Numbered from the stretch's first letter, positions 1 through 9,548 are shown. The stretch is DNA of 64,000 nt from Asanoa siamensis (GCF_016862555.1 NZ_BONE01000012.1:62001-126000), one strand, 5' to 3'. Translations and numbers: made by a program. Notes: generated by a model not told the origin, from the sequence alone.

Positions 1-894
1 AGCGCAGGCGACGGCCAGGACGCCGTCCCGGGCCTGGTAACCCCGGTTGGCGTACGTCCAGGTGATCACATCACCGAGCCCGGTGAACTGTTCAAGGAAC
101 GGCATCCCGTAGCTGTCGAGGTCCTGGAGCAGGAGGTCGCTGCCCGCGTCCACCTCGTCCTCCGAGTGGATCACACATCGGGTCAACGACGCGAGAGAGA
201 TGCCGTCGGCGTACAGCAGATCCTGCAGCCCGGCGGCCGTCCCGACAGCAGCCGCCAGCCCGTCCCGCGGCCGAAGGCCCAGGAACCCCTCGAAGAGCCG
301 GCCCAACTCCAGGTGACCGGCCCCGACGACGGGGTTGAAGGTGGTGCCCCGGGAACCGATCGACGGGTTCAGGCTGACGGAGAACACCAGGCCGCCCGGC
401 TGAGGCTGAGCGAAGGCCGGATCGGTGCGGGACGGTCGCGTCGTCTTCCATCCACGACTCAGCATCGAGCTGGTCAGCCGCCGCACGGCGGCATCCCGCA
501 CCGCGCGCCTGTCGGGCACGGGCTCCGGCGACCCGACCGGCAGACGCAGTCGGTTGATCTGCGGGTCGTAGCAGTTCAGACCGTGGAGGCCGGCGAGTTG
601 AGCGGCCCACGCCGAGACCTCGTCGGCCCAACCCAGCACCATGGGGACATACAGCAGTGGCCCGCGGGCCTCGCCCAGCAGCGGGCCGGTCGACCAGGGG
701 CTGTCCTCGCCGGCCTCGGTGTCGATGTCCGGGAAGCGATCGAGCAATGCGGCCAGGTACGCGCAGATCCGCGCGGTGGGCTCGACAGGCGTGACAGACC
801 CCAGGTAGCGGTCGCACAGCCGCCGGAACTCCGCCGCCGCGGCACCGTCGTTCGCCGGCCGGTCACCCTCCCAGACCGCAAGATCGTATGACAC
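1..894 (-). CDS. Conserved actinobacterial protein of unknown function, C-terminus outside window
   Basis: The product opens with MSYDLAVWEG, the hallmark of a widespread actinomycete family of unknown function, and keeps its later signature around SPWSTGPLLGEARGP and the CYDPQ segment (about residues 65-115). After about residue 120 it continues for at least 180 residues that I do not recognise, so this looks like the family domain plus an extra C-terminal domain. Start chosen: the GTG at 894-892, which gives exactly the family's N-terminus, although no clear Shine-Dalgarno sequence precedes it. There is no signal peptide or membrane segment, so it is probably cytoplasmic. The reading frame is open to the window edge. 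The function is unknown. Confidence 0.75.
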   Translation of the reverse strand, partial: MSYDLAVWEGDRPANDGAAAAEFRRLCDRYLGSVTPVEPTARICAYLAALLDRFPDIDTEAGEDSPWSTGPLLGEARGPLLYVPMVLGWADEVSAWAAQLAGLHGLNCYDPQINRLRLPVGSPEPVPDRRAVRDAAVRRLTSSMLSRGWKTTRPSRTDPAFAQPQPGGLVFSVSLNPSIGSRGTTFNPVVGAGHLELGRLFEGFLGLRPRDGLAAAVGTAAGLQDLLYADGISLASLTRCVIHSEDEVDAGSDLLLQDLDSYGMPFLEQFTGLGDVITWTYANRGYQARDGVLAVACA

Positions 895-941
895 AGGGCA
901 TTCTGGCCTATGCCACGGCCGCGGCGCAGGCCCGGCCGCCG

Positions 942-1006
942 TCACCGATCGCCGCCTTCCGGGGTGACGAGGCCGTCGAGCATGACGGCGATGGCCTTCG
1001 CGCGGC
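942..1006 (-). pseudogene. Remnant of a TetR-type regulator C-terminus
   Basis: The minus strand reads RRAKAIAVMLDGLVTPEGG followed by DR and a TGA stop at 942-944. This resembles the last residues of a TetR-family repressor. Upstream of it (higher coordinates) the sequence switches abruptly into the middle of an MFS exporter on the other strand. A TetR gene divergent from a drug exporter is a standard arrangement, so this stub fits the surviving end of the exporter's own regulator after a deletion. The fragment is short and the family call is inference. Confidence 0.4.
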
Positions 1007-1993
1007 GTGACGGCGCTTCACCGCTTCGACCTCGTCGGCTCCGCGACGTCGGTGGTCGCCGTGGTCGCGCTCATCTCCGTGCTGCACAAAGGTCCGATCC
1101 ACGGCTGGACCTCACCTGTCGTCCAGGCCGGCCTGCTCGTCGGCGTCGTCGCCGCCGCCGGGTTCGTGGCCTGGGAACTGCGCCGGGCGGCACCCCTGCT
1201 CGACGTGCGGCTGTTCCGCGACCGGCGCCTCGCCGTCGGCTCGCTGGCGCTGCTGACCCTGTTCGGTGTCCAGGCCGGGATCTTCGTCGTCCTGTTCCCG
1301 TACTTCCAGGCCGTCCTCGGCTGGTCCGGACTGCGCTCCACCCTCGCGCTCATGCCCATGGCGGCGACGATGATGCTGCTGCTGGCCTCCGGACTCGCCC
1401 CCCGCGTGGCCGCCCTCGCCGGGGCCCGCGCCACGATGGCGGCCGGGATCCTGCTCGGCGGCGCCGGCCTGGCCCTGATGGCGGTCCTCGTCTCCGTCGA
1501 CGGCGGCTACCCGGCGATCCTGCCCGGCATGCTCGCCATGGGACTCGGCATGGGCCTGACGCAGACCCCCGCCACCGAAGCCATCACCTCCGCCCTGCCC
1601 CGCGAACGTCAAGGCGTCGCGTCCGCGCTCAACAACGTCACCCGCGAGTTCGGCACCGCCCTCGGCGTGGCCCTGCTCGGCGCGGTCCTGACCGCCGGCT
1701 ACCGCCACGCCATCGACCCGCGCCTCGACACGGTCCCCGGCGACACCGCCGACACCGCCCGCGAGGGCATCGCCAACGCCATCGACGCCGCGGGCAGCGC
1801 CGGCGGCCAGGCGACCGCCCTCGTCCGGGCCGCCCAGGAGTCGTTCGTGGACGGCTGGCAACAGGCCATGTGGGCCGGGGTCGCCGTCATGGCGATCCTC
1901 TTCGTCTACGTCCTGGCCCGAGGTCCGAGCCTCACCCGAGTTTCGTCCAGCGACCTTCCGAGACCACCTCGACGGAGCCGTCGACGACCGTGA
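1007..1993 (+). pseudogene. Truncated DHA2-family MFS drug exporter (C-terminal half)
   Basis: The frame enters directly at HRFDLVGSATSVV, a segment that normally lies near the middle of 14-helix DHA2 (EmrB/QacA) exporters. It continues with GPIHGW, LLDVRLFR, FPYFQAVLGWSG, the GLGMGLTQTPATEAI segment and SALNNVTREFGTALG, all typical of the second half. About 200 N-terminal residues with the first helices are missing, and the GTG at the frame start has no ribosome-binding site. The frame also runs about 60 bases into the convergent peptidase gene. The product cannot be a working transporter. The TetR stub just upstream suggests that one deletion removed the 5' parts of both divergent genes. 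Confidence 0.75.
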
Positions 1994-2584
1994 TGGCCGT
2001 CTGCTCGTCGATCGCGTAGGCCGGCACACCGAGGTCGGCCGCCCACCGCTGCGCGTCCGCGAGGGTGTTGTCCGGGAAGGCGTCCAGGTGCGGGAAGATC
2101 GAGAAGTCGACCACCCCCAGGGTGCCGTCGCCCGGCGCGCCCGGCCACTGGACGAAGTCCGCGCCGATCCGGGGTGTCATCACCATGCTTCCCGCGCTCA
2201 CACCGACCCAGACCATGTCGGGCAGCGAATCCAGGCGGCCAGACCTGACTCGCGCATCCAATGGCAGAGGTACGTCGCGTCGCCGCCGTCGACCAGGAGC
2301 ACGTCGGCCTCCCGGACCCACGGGATCCACCGGTCCGCGCCGATGGTCGGCAGTGCGGTGAGCTCCAGCAGGCCCACCGACTTCCATCCCAGGTCGCACA
2401 TGGGCGACGGGCTCCGGCCGGCGACGAAACGCCAGGCCGAGGCGGGCGTGCACATGGGATGTCCGTACTCCGCCGTCGGAACGCACAGCGCGTTCGCGTC
2501 GCCGATCGGCTTGCCGAGCAACCGCACGAGCGCCGCGCGGATGCTGGCATTCGTGATGCCACCCGAGGTGAGCAGGAGCTTCAC
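1932..2584 (-). pseudogene. pepE: Peptidase E (S51 dipeptidase), frameshifted
   Basis: Two frames together make a complete S51 family protein of about 217 residues. The first starts at the GTG at 2584 (GGAGG seven bases upstream) with KLLLTSGGITNASI, then VLLVDGGDATYLCHWMRES. The second carries MVWVGVSAGSMVMTPRIG with the nucleophile serine of SAGS, and ends EGRWTKLG at 1932. The frame changes near 2222-2232: restoring one base after GLAA gives a continuous LDSLPDMVWVG. Family members hydrolyse dipeptides with N-terminal aspartate in the cytoplasm. As written, the gene stops just after the break and lacks the catalytic serine. It is a pseudogene or a sequencing error. Confidence 0.8.
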
Positions 2585-2663
2585 GGGCGCCTCCGGAACT
2601 GGATGCCGAGACCAGGCAGAATAGCGTGGACGGATGGGTGTCGACCCGGTGGCACCCACCGAG

Positions 2664-2689
2664 GTGGGCCCCGGATGTCCGGGGCCCAC
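2664..2689 (-). terminator. Stem-loop after the copper-radical oxidase gene
   Basis: GTGGGCCCCGGA and TCCGGGGCCCAC form a perfect 12-bp GC-rich stem around TG, 13 bases past the stop codon of the oxidase gene. There is no T-run, as is usual in actinomycetes. Confidence 0.7.
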
Positions 2690-2701
2690 GTCGATCGTCG
2701 G

Positions 2702-5700
2702 CTAGCGGCGACCCGCGTACAGCTGCGTCACGTGCTCGGCGCTGAGCTCGTAGCCGTACAGGCGGAAGTCGTCGAGCAGCCCGTCGAACCGCGGGTCTCC
2801 CCAACTCGTCCCACCGAGGAAGTTGGCCGTGGTGGCTCCGCCCACGCCCACGTTGCCGATGCCGATCGGGAAATCGGAGCGGGTGGCCTGCAGGACCCCG
2901 TTGAAGTAGATCTTCGCCGTCGAGCCGCTCATCGTGAACACCACGTGGGTCCACTGGCCGAGCGGCAGGTCCCGGCCTGCCCCGAGGGTGAGCCGCTCCT
3001 GCGCCGGCACTCCCGCGGCCTTGAAGGTGGCCCCGAACCCGGTGGTCCCGCTGTTCGTGGCCGACTGGAGCAGGAAGAACGTGTCGGTGCTGCTGCCGAT
3101 CTGCAGCAGCGGCACCCAGTTCGGCAGCGTGTCCGGACGAGCCCAGAAGGACACGGTGAACTGGTTGGTCAGTCCGGATTGGATGTTGTTGGGCAGCCGG
3201 ACCTCGTTGCCCGAGGTCGCGGCGCCGCCCGGCAGGTTCACCGCGCTGCCGATCCGGCCGGCGGCCCAGGACACGGTGGCCGGCAGCGTCGCCGCACCGA
3301 GAGACGTCCTGGTGCCCGAGTTCCCGGCCGAGGTGCCGGTGTTCTCGTCGAAGGTGTAACGCACGGCGTTACCCTCGTTGAACATCGCCGCCACCTCCGG
3401 CGCGGTCAATGTGGACGTGTACACCCGTACGTCGTCGATCAGACCGTCGAACGCGGCGTCGGGGTATCCGTTGCGGCCCAGCCAGTTGTTGGCCGTCGGG
3501 CCGACGGCGGTCATGTCGACCGTCAGGTCGGCCCGGCTCGCGATCGCCACGCCGTTGAGATAAAGCGTGCCGATCGAGCCTTGGCGCGTGAACGCCACGT
3601 GGTTCCACTGGTTGGCGACGACGTCCTGGGCCGGGCTGGCGTACACCCTTTCCTCGGGGCCGGTCTTGGCCTTGAAGGTCGCGGCCAGGCCGGTGCTCCC
3701 GGACGCCTGGGTCTGCATCTGGATCTGGAAGTAGCTTCCGGCCGAGCCGAGCCCGTCGCCGATGTGGAACAGGCCGGTCCAGTTGCTCTTGGTGTCGGGA
3801 CGCACCCAGAACCCGGTCGTGAAGTTCGCCGCGTTCTGCAGCAGGTTGTCCGGCAGGTCCACCGCGTTGGCGGTGCTGCCGCCCGGCAGGTTGACCGCCT
3901 TGCCGATGACACCGTTGGTGGACCAGCCCGTGGTGCCGGTCAGGATCGCGGCGCCCGGCCCACCAGAGCCACCGGTGTTGGCGGCCGAGGTGCCCTGGCC
4001 CTCCTCGAACTCGTAGCGGACCGGGACACCGACGGGTGTCGGCGGCGGATCGTCGCCCACGACCACCAGGTCGTCGATCATCAGACCGGCGCCCGTGCCC
4101 GGACCCCGCAGGGTGAGCGTCTGCGTGGCCGTCGCCGCCGTGAACGTGCCGACGTACGTGCCGTAGTTGGCCGTCGAGGGCAGGCTCGTCGGCGCGGTGA
4201 TGGTGGCGTTCAGGTTGCCGACCGTCAGGCTGGCGCTCGCCGAACCGGTTCCGGAGACCCGGCTGTCACGTGCGTAGCGCAAGGACACCCGATAGGTGGT
4301 CCCGGGCGTCAGCGAGCTGAGCGTGCGTCTGATGTTGCCCGCGTTGCCCAGGCTGAGCTGGTATCCGGTGAGCCCGAGGCCACCCTGACCGGAAACGGTG
4401 CCGCGGACGAGCTGGACCTGGCTGTCGACCGTCCACGGCGACATCCGGGTGTTGCCGGCGGGGACGTCGACGGTGGCCGGCGGGTTGGCGGTGCGCCACT
4501 CCGCGGGCAGGCGCGGGTACTCGAACTGGTCGACGACCCGCGGGTTGAGCTGGCTCAGCTTGACCGCCGGGTCGACCTTCACGATCTTCGCGACCGACGG
4601 CGTGCCGGCCGCGTCCCAGACGAACAGCATGTACGACCCGGGAGGCGCGTACGTGCCGTTGACCGGCGCGTTGACGGTGACCGTGCCGCCGGACTGGCTG
4701 AACGCCAGGTCCTGGAAGTTCTGGTCGTTGTTGAAGCCGTGGGTCACCGAGCCGTTGCGGACCAGCGTGACCCGCGAGACGGTGCCGGAGGCGGTGATGC
4801 CGAAGCTGCCGTTGTAGCCGATGGTGGCCGGCGCGGTGTTGATCACCGGGCGCGGGGCGGGCTGGTCGCCGTTGAACAGGTACGCCGGGGAGTAGTACTC
4901 GACGTCCGTGTAGTTGCGCGGGCCGGGCGTGCCGCCGCCGCCCATCATGACGCGACCGTCGGGCAGGAGCAGCGCCGCGGAGTGATAGAGCCGGGCATGC
5001 TCGTACGGCACGGCGACCTCGGTCCAGTTCCCGGAGTCGGGATCCCAGATCTCGGCGTTCGTGACGTACCCGCCGTTGCCGTTGTTCTCGCGGCCGCCAC
5101 CGGTGACGAGCACGTCGCCGTCGGGCAGCACCGTCGAGGTCGCCCAGTGGCGCTGGTACTTCATCGGCCGGGTCGCCGTGACGACCGGGCTGGCCGTGCC
5201 GCCGGTGATGTCCACGGTGAAGCCGGCGCGCGCGCCGTCGGGGCCGCCGCCGTTGGCCCACCAGCCGCCGCCGACCTGCAGGATCTTGCCGGGGCGGTAC
5301 ATGGTGGCCGTGGAGGTGGCGCCGACCGGGTTGCCGTTCGCGCCCTGGTTGGCGATCGCGGCGGGCAGCGTGCCCCGCAACGTGACCTGTCCGGTGCCGC
5401 TGTTGCCCGCGGGGTTCAGCTCGTACATCTGGGTGCCGGTGATGTTGAACAGGGTCCCGCTGCCCGGGGCCACGAACGCCCGGGGGTACCACCAGCGGTT
5501 CTCGTCCTGACCGGCGTGGTCGGCACCGCCGTCGCCGTACGCGGCCGGGCTGCGGGCGCCGGTGAGCGTCTTCCAGCCCGAGCCGGACTGGGGCGTGTAG
5601 ATCTCCGGGGTGAGCACACCGGGGCCGCCCGGGCCGCCGCGGAGGCTGCCGCCCTGCACGACGATGTCGCCGTTGGGCATGGTGGTGCCGGTCGGGTACC

Positions 5701-6958
5701 ACCGGGGGTAGTTCATGGGCGCCTTGGTCTGCAGCCCGTTGTTGGTGGTGTAGCTGGTGACGCCGATGGCGGCGTCGTTGGGGCTGTTGCCGCCGAGTCC
5801 GTCGTCACCGCCGACCGTCATCGTCGAGTGGTCGTGCGGGTTCTGGACCTGCATGGCACAGAACAGGTCGGTGTACGTGGTGTTCGGCAGGATGCCCGCG
5901 CGGAGGTTGGTCAGGTTGCGCGGCTGGGCCGGGTCCCAGACGTCGACCTCCATCTGGCCGCCCTGGGTGACCGAGCTGTTGCCGGTCCAGTCGTACGGCG
6001 TGGTGTCGTTGCTCCAGCCCCCGACGCTGCCGAACGACTGCACCTTGCCGTCGGAGGTGAGCGACATGTTGATCGGCACCAGCGGCCACGGCGTGACACC
6101 GCTCCAGGCGCCGGCGCGGTCCTTCACGGGCGGTGAGCAGTCGGCGGGCAGCAGACCGGCGGCGTACGCGAGACCGTTCTTCATCTGGGCCCGCATGTAG
6201 GACTCGGCGTAGGCGGTGCCCTCGTGGCCCATCGAGGTGTACCAGGACCGCCCGGAGTCGATCTTCTGGCACCAGGTGACCGGGTGCGACGTGCCCTGCC
6301 GGCCGCCGCCGTACGACGCCTCGTCGGCCTCGATCAGGGTCCGCACGTACGGCGCCGGGTTGACCACCCAGTCGTACCACTCGTCGCTGCGGGTGAGCGA
6401 CGCCGTCACGCCCTGGGTGAGCGGGTGGGCGGTGTCCCGGACGAAGACCCGGCCCGGCCGGACGCCGGGGTCCTCCGGGTGTCCCTCGGAGGCGGCGCCG
6501 ACGAGGCGGGCGTAGAACGGGTTGACGTCGTGCTCGCTCTCGCCGACCGACCAGCCGGTGTAGTGCAGGCCCATGAAGCCGCCGCCACCGCGGATGTAGG
6601 ACTCCAGCGCGCTGCGCTGTGCCGCGTTGAACAGCACGCCACCGGTCTGCGCGAAGACCACGGTGTCCCGGGCGGCGAGGTTCGCGGTGTTGAAGACCGC
6701 GGGGTCGTCGGTCTCCTGGATCTCCACCGGCTGGTTGTACTGGGTGCCGAGCTGGGTGGCCAGGTCGCGCACCGCCTGCCGCGCCTGCACGTTCGAGGCG
6801 TGGAAGTTGGGCTTGTAGAACAGCAGGACGTTGAGCCGGCCGTCGTCGACCGCGGCGGCCCGGGCGGCGGCGTTGGCCACGGCCGGGACCGCCGACGCGA
6901 CGACGACGAGGATCAGGGCGAGGAGGGCGTGGGCAGACCTGCGGGGCACTTTCATCAT
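2702..6958 (-). CDS. Secreted ThuA / galactose-oxidase-like copper radical oxidase / double LamG protein
   Basis: A 1418-residue exported protein. It has a signal peptide (about residues 1-33, hydrophobic ALLALILVVVASAVPAV) and a ThuA-like domain (about 40-275). A galactose-oxidase kelch propeller with the C-terminal DUF1929 domain follows (about 285-830). All copper-site residues of this family can be placed: Cys367 in DLFCAM and Tyr421 in RWYPT (the Cys-Tyr cofactor), axial Tyr658 with His659 in RLYHS, and His740 in SVTHGF. After a jelly-roll-like linker come two tandem LamG-like domains (about 1010-1205 and 1210-1418). Such oxidases turn a C6 alcohol of galactose-type sugars or another primary alcohol into an aldehyde and H2O2 outside the cell. 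Start: tandem ATGs at 6958 and 6955, preceded by GAGGGGA. An IclR-type dyad lies upstream at 7082-7097. Confidence 0.85.
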   Translation of the reverse strand: MMKVPRRSAHALLALILVVVASAVPAVANAAARAAAVDDGRLNVLLFYKPNFHASNVQARQAVRDLATQLGTQYNQPVEIQETDDPAVFNTANLAARDTVVFAQTGGVLFNAAQRSALESYIRGGGGFMGLHYTGWSVGESEHDVNPFYARLVGAASEGHPEDPGVRPGRVFVRDTAHPLTQGVTASLTRSDEWYDWVVNPAPYVRTLIEADEASYGGGRQGTSHPVTWCQKIDSGRSWYTSMGHEGTAYAESYMRAQMKNGLAYAAGLLPADCSPPVKDRAGAWSGVTPWPLVPINMSLTSDGKVQSFGSVGGWSNDTTPYDWTGNSSVTQGGQMEVDVWDPAQPRNLTNLRAGILPNTTYTDLFCAMQVQNPHDHSTMTVGGDDGLGGNSPNDAAIGVTSYTTNNGLQTKAPMNYPRWYPTGTTMPNGDIVVQGGSLRGGPGGPGVLTPEIYTPQSGSGWKTLTGARSPAAYGDGGADHAGQDENRWWYPRAFVAPGSGTLFNITGTQMYELNPAGNSGTGQVTLRGTLPAAIANQGANGNPVGATSTATMYRPGKILQVGGGWWANGGGPDGARAGFTVDITGGTASPVVTATRPMKYQRHWATSTVLPDGDVLVTGGGRENNGNGGYVTNAEIWDPDSGNWTEVAVPYEHARLYHSAALLLPDGRVMMGGGGTPGPRNYTDVEYYSPAYLFNGDQPAPRPVINTAPATIGYNGSFGITASGTVSRVTLVRNGSVTHGFNNDQNFQDLAFSQSGGTVTVNAPVNGTYAPPGSYMLFVWDAAGTPSVAKIVKVDPAVKLSQLNPRVVDQFEYPRLPAEWRTANPPATVDVPAGNTRMSPWTVDSQVQLVRGTVSGQGGLGLTGYQLSLGNAGNIRRTLSSLTPGTTYRVSLRYARDSRVSGTGSASASLTVGNLNATITAPTSLPSTANYGTYVGTFTAATATQTLTLRGPGTGAGLMIDDLVVVGDDPPPTPVGVPVRYEFEEGQGTSAANTGGSGGPGAAILTGTTGWSTNGVIGKAVNLPGGSTANAVDLPDNLLQNAANFTTGFWVRPDTKSNWTGLFHIGDGLGSAGSYFQIQMQTQASGSTGLAATFKAKTGPEERVYASPAQDVVANQWNHVAFTRQGSIGTLYLNGVAIASRADLTVDMTAVGPTANNWLGRNGYPDAAFDGLIDDVRVYTSTLTAPEVAAMFNEGNAVRYTFDENTGTSAGNSGTRTSLGAATLPATVSWAAGRIGSAVNLPGGAATSGNEVRLPNNIQSGLTNQFTVSFWARPDTLPNWVPLLQIGSSTDTFFLLQSATNSGTTGFGATFKAAGVPAQERLTLGAGRDLPLGQWTHVVFTMSGSTAKIYFNGVLQATRSDFPIGIGNVGVGGATTANFLGGTSWGDPRFDGLLDDFRLYGYELSAEHVTQLYAGRR

Positions 6959-7081
6959 GGGTCCCCTCGAGGTTCGGCTGACGTGACAGTGAGGACGGTC
7001 ACTGCCACCGGCCCGAAGGTATGACAACCACGAACTCATCGTCAAGAACTCTGTCTATATACCTGAACTTCCATGCCGTAG

Positions 7082-7097
7082 GTTCTCATATGTGAAC
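7082..7097. promoter_or_regulatory. IclR-type operator upstream of the oxidase gene
   Basis: GTTCTCATATGTGAAC is a dyad matching its own reverse complement at 14 of 16 positions. It shares the GTTC-N8-GAAC frame with sites at the kduI/iclR and tautomerase promoters. It sits between the aldehyde dehydrogenase stop and the oxidase start. Confidence 0.55.
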
Positions 7098-8579
7098 TCA
7101 GCGCAGCTCGGCGATGACCGTCTTGAGCTCGGTGTAGTCGTCCAGGCCGAACGAGCCGAGTTCGCGGCCCCAGCCCGACTGCTTGAAGCCACCACGCGGC
7201 AGCGTGACGTCGTCGGCGTGCCACGTGTTGAGCCACACCGTTCCGGCCCGCAGGCGGGCGCCGACGCGGTGGGCCGTGCCGATGTCGGTCGACCAGACAC
7301 CCGCGGCGAGGCCGTACACCGTGTTGTTCGCGGCCGCGACGACCTCGTCCTCGGTGTCGAACGGGATCGCGGTCACGACGGGGCCGAAGATCTCGTCGGT
7401 CTGCACCGCCATCCGCTCGTCGACGCCGGTGATCAGCGTCGGCTGCACGAAGTAGCCACGGTCACCGACCCGGTCGGCGCTGCCCGCCGTCAGCACGGCG
7501 CCGTCGCGGACGGCACCGCGGATGTAGCCCAGCACCTTCTCGTGCTGCTCCTGTGACACCAGCGGACCCATCTGCGCGGCGGGGTCGAAGCCGTCGCCCA
7601 CCGTGATCGCGGCCGCCGCGGCGGCGACCCCCTCGACGACCCGGTCGAAGACGCCGCGCTGCACGTACAGGCGCGAGCCGTTGACGCAGCACTGCCCCTC
7701 GTTGAAGTAGCCGCCCAGCACCGCGCCGGCGATGGCCGCATCGATGTCCGCGTCGGCGAAGATGATGTTGGGAGCCTTGCCGCCGAGCTCGAGGGAGACC
7801 TTCTTCAGGTTGCCGGCGGCCGCCGCGGCGATCTTCTTGCCGACCTCGGTGCTGCCGGTGAAGGCCACCTTGTCGACACCGTGGTGCGCGACCAGCGCGG
7901 CCCCGGTGTCGCCGAAGCCGGGCAGCACGTTCACGACGCCGGCCGGCACGCCGGCCTCGAGCAGCAGCTCGCCGAGGCGCAGCGCGGTCAGCGGCGTCTG
8001 CTCGGCCGGCTTGAGGATCACGGTGTTGCCCGCGGTGATCGCCGGGATGATCTTGAAGCAGGCCATCAGCAGCGGGAAGTTCCACGGCACGATGCCGGCG
8101 ACGACGCCGATCGGCTCGCGGCGCGTGTAGGCGTGGAACTCGCGACCCGGCACCGACATCGGGATGGTGGTGCCCTCCATCTTGGTCGCCCAGCCGGCGA
8201 AGTAGCGGAAGAGCTCCGCGGCGGTGGCGATGTCGCCGTCCCGGGCCGCCTCGACGCGCTTGCCGTTGTCGAGGGCCTCGAGCTGGGCGAGCTCGTCGGC
8301 GTGGGCCTCGATCAGGTCGCCGATGCGCCAGAGCAGGTGCGAGCGGTCGCGCGGGGTCATCCTCGACCAGGGCGAGCCGGACTCGAACGCCGCGCGCGCC
8401 GCCACGACCGCCCGGTCCACGTCGACGCTCGACGCGTACGCGACCTGGACCAGGTCCTCCTCGGTCGACGGGTTGACGGTGGCGAAGGTCCGCCCGTCCT
8501 TCGCGTCCACCCACTCACCGTCGATGAGCAGCTGCTTGGGCGACGACAGGAACGAGCGGACGGCGGGCAGGAGATTCAT
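7098..8579 (-). CDS. NAD(P)-dependent aldehyde dehydrogenase
   Basis: A 493-residue cytoplasmic ALDH-superfamily enzyme of normal length. It has the oxyanion asparagine in PWNFP (Asn167), cofactor-loop TGSTEVG, the general base Glu264 in LELGGK and the nucleophile Cys298 in EGQCCVNGSR. It oxidises an aldehyde to the carboxylic acid; the substrate is not readable from sequence, but residues resemble betaine/phenylacetaldehyde-type ALDHs. It is the last gene of the kdu-ABC operon, 12 bases behind the second permease. ATG start with AGGAAGG nearby. In this setting it may oxidise a sugar aldehyde or a semialdehyde from uronate breakdown (inference). Confidence 0.9.
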   Translation of the reverse strand: MNLLPAVRSFLSSPKQLLIDGEWVDAKDGRTFATVNPSTEEDLVQVAYASSVDVDRAVVAARAAFESGSPWSRMTPRDRSHLLWRIGDLIEAHADELAQLEALDNGKRVEAARDGDIATAAELFRYFAGWATKMEGTTIPMSVPGREFHAYTRREPIGVVAGIVPWNFPLLMACFKIIPAITAGNTVILKPAEQTPLTALRLGELLLEAGVPAGVVNVLPGFGDTGAALVAHHGVDKVAFTGSTEVGKKIAAAAAGNLKKVSLELGGKAPNIIFADADIDAAIAGAVLGGYFNEGQCCVNGSRLYVQRGVFDRVVEGVAAAAAAITVGDGFDPAAQMGPLVSQEQHEKVLGYIRGAVRDGAVLTAGSADRVGDRGYFVQPTLITGVDERMAVQTDEIFGPVVTAIPFDTEDEVVAAANNTVYGLAAGVWSTDIGTAHRVGARLRAGTVWLNTWHADDVTLPRGGFKQSGWGRELGSFGLDDYTELKTVIAELR

Positions 8580-8591
8580 GGTGGCCTTCCT

Positions 8592-9548
8592 TTATTTGAC
8601 GGTCGAGACTTTCGCACGGTCGAGGGTGAGCGCGACCGCGACGACGATGATCGCGCCGTACAGGATCTGCTCGTACGCGGAGGGCACGCCGACGATCGGC
8701 AGGCCCACCCGCAGGAGCGTCACGACGAGCGCGCCGGCGAAGCTGCGCCACACGCTGCCGTGGCCGCCGGTGATGGCGGTGCCGCCGACCACGATCGCCG
8801 CGACCGCCGGCAGGAGCAGATTGTCGGCCATCGTGGGGCCGCCGCTGAACTGCCGCGACACCAGCATGACCGCGGCGAGCCCGGCGCAGCCACCGGAGAC
8901 GCAGAACGCACCGATCTTGACCAGGTCGACCGGTGTGCCGGCGAGCCGCGCGGCCGACTCGGAGTAGCCGGTGGCCGCGATCCAGCTCCGCAGCGGGGTC
9001 ACCGTCAGGACCACGGCGATCAGGGCGACGACGAGGACCGCCATGGCGGCGGACATCGGCACGTAGCCGGCGAGATAGAGGTCGAGCCAGTGGATCGTCG
9101 AGTCGTCGACGACCCGTACCGTGCCGGCGCCCGAGATCACGAGGGCGACCGCGGACAGGATGGCCATGCCGCCCAGGGTGACGATGAACGACGGAATCCG
9201 CAGCAGCACGTGCGCGGCGCCCTGCGCCGCGCCGATCGCCGCCGCGACCAGGATCACGGCCGGTGTGGCGAGGCCGCCGAGTTCCGGCAGCCACAGGGCC
9301 AGGAAGACGGTCGACAGCGAGGCCAGCGCCGCGATGGACAGGTCGATGCCGCCGCAGAGCACGACCAGCGTCGCCCCCGCGGCCAGCACGATGAGCGGGG
9401 CGGCGGTCCGTGCCACCGCGATCAGGCTGCGCTGCGTCAGGAAGTCCGGGTCCGCGACGGTCAGGGCGGCGACCAGCGCCACCAGGGCGATGAGCGGCAT
9501 GAACCCGGTGAGCCGGTGGACCGGCTTCATGGCGACTGCGGTGCTCAT
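8592..9548 (-). CDS. Sugar ABC transporter permease (RbsC type), second
   Basis: A 318-residue polytopic membrane protein with 8-10 hydrophobic segments. It has the branched-chain/ribose permease signatures GGIDLSIAALASLS near residue 65 and IVVGGTAITGGHGSVWRS near residue 245. It belongs to the CUT2 permease family and forms the channel for the ATPase encoded just upstream. Its ATG overlaps the ATPase stop (ATGA), which shows translational coupling. The operon has two different permease genes, so the importer is probably a heterodimer. Confidence 0.9.
   Translation of the reverse strand: MSTAVAMKPVHRLTGFMPLIALVALVAALTVADPDFLTQRSLIAVARTAAPLIVLAAGATLVVLCGGIDLSIAALASLSTVFLALWLPELGGLATPAVILVAAAIGAAQGAAHVLLRIPSFIVTLGGMAILSAVALVISGAGTVRVVDDSTIHWLDLYLAGYVPMSAAMAVLVVALIAVVLTVTPLRSWIAATGYSESAARLAGTPVDLVKIGAFCVSGGCAGLAAVMLVSRQFSGGPTMADNLLLPAVAAIVVGGTAITGGHGSVWRSFAGALVVTLLRVGLPIVGVPSAYEQILYGAIIVVAVALTLDRAKVSTVK

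Noticed and set aside
2261-6136. 1291-aa open frame on the plus strand across the oxidase gene
   Set aside because: High-GC shadow of the minus-strand gene; no domains, and the minus-strand frame has signal peptide, catalytic residues and terminator.
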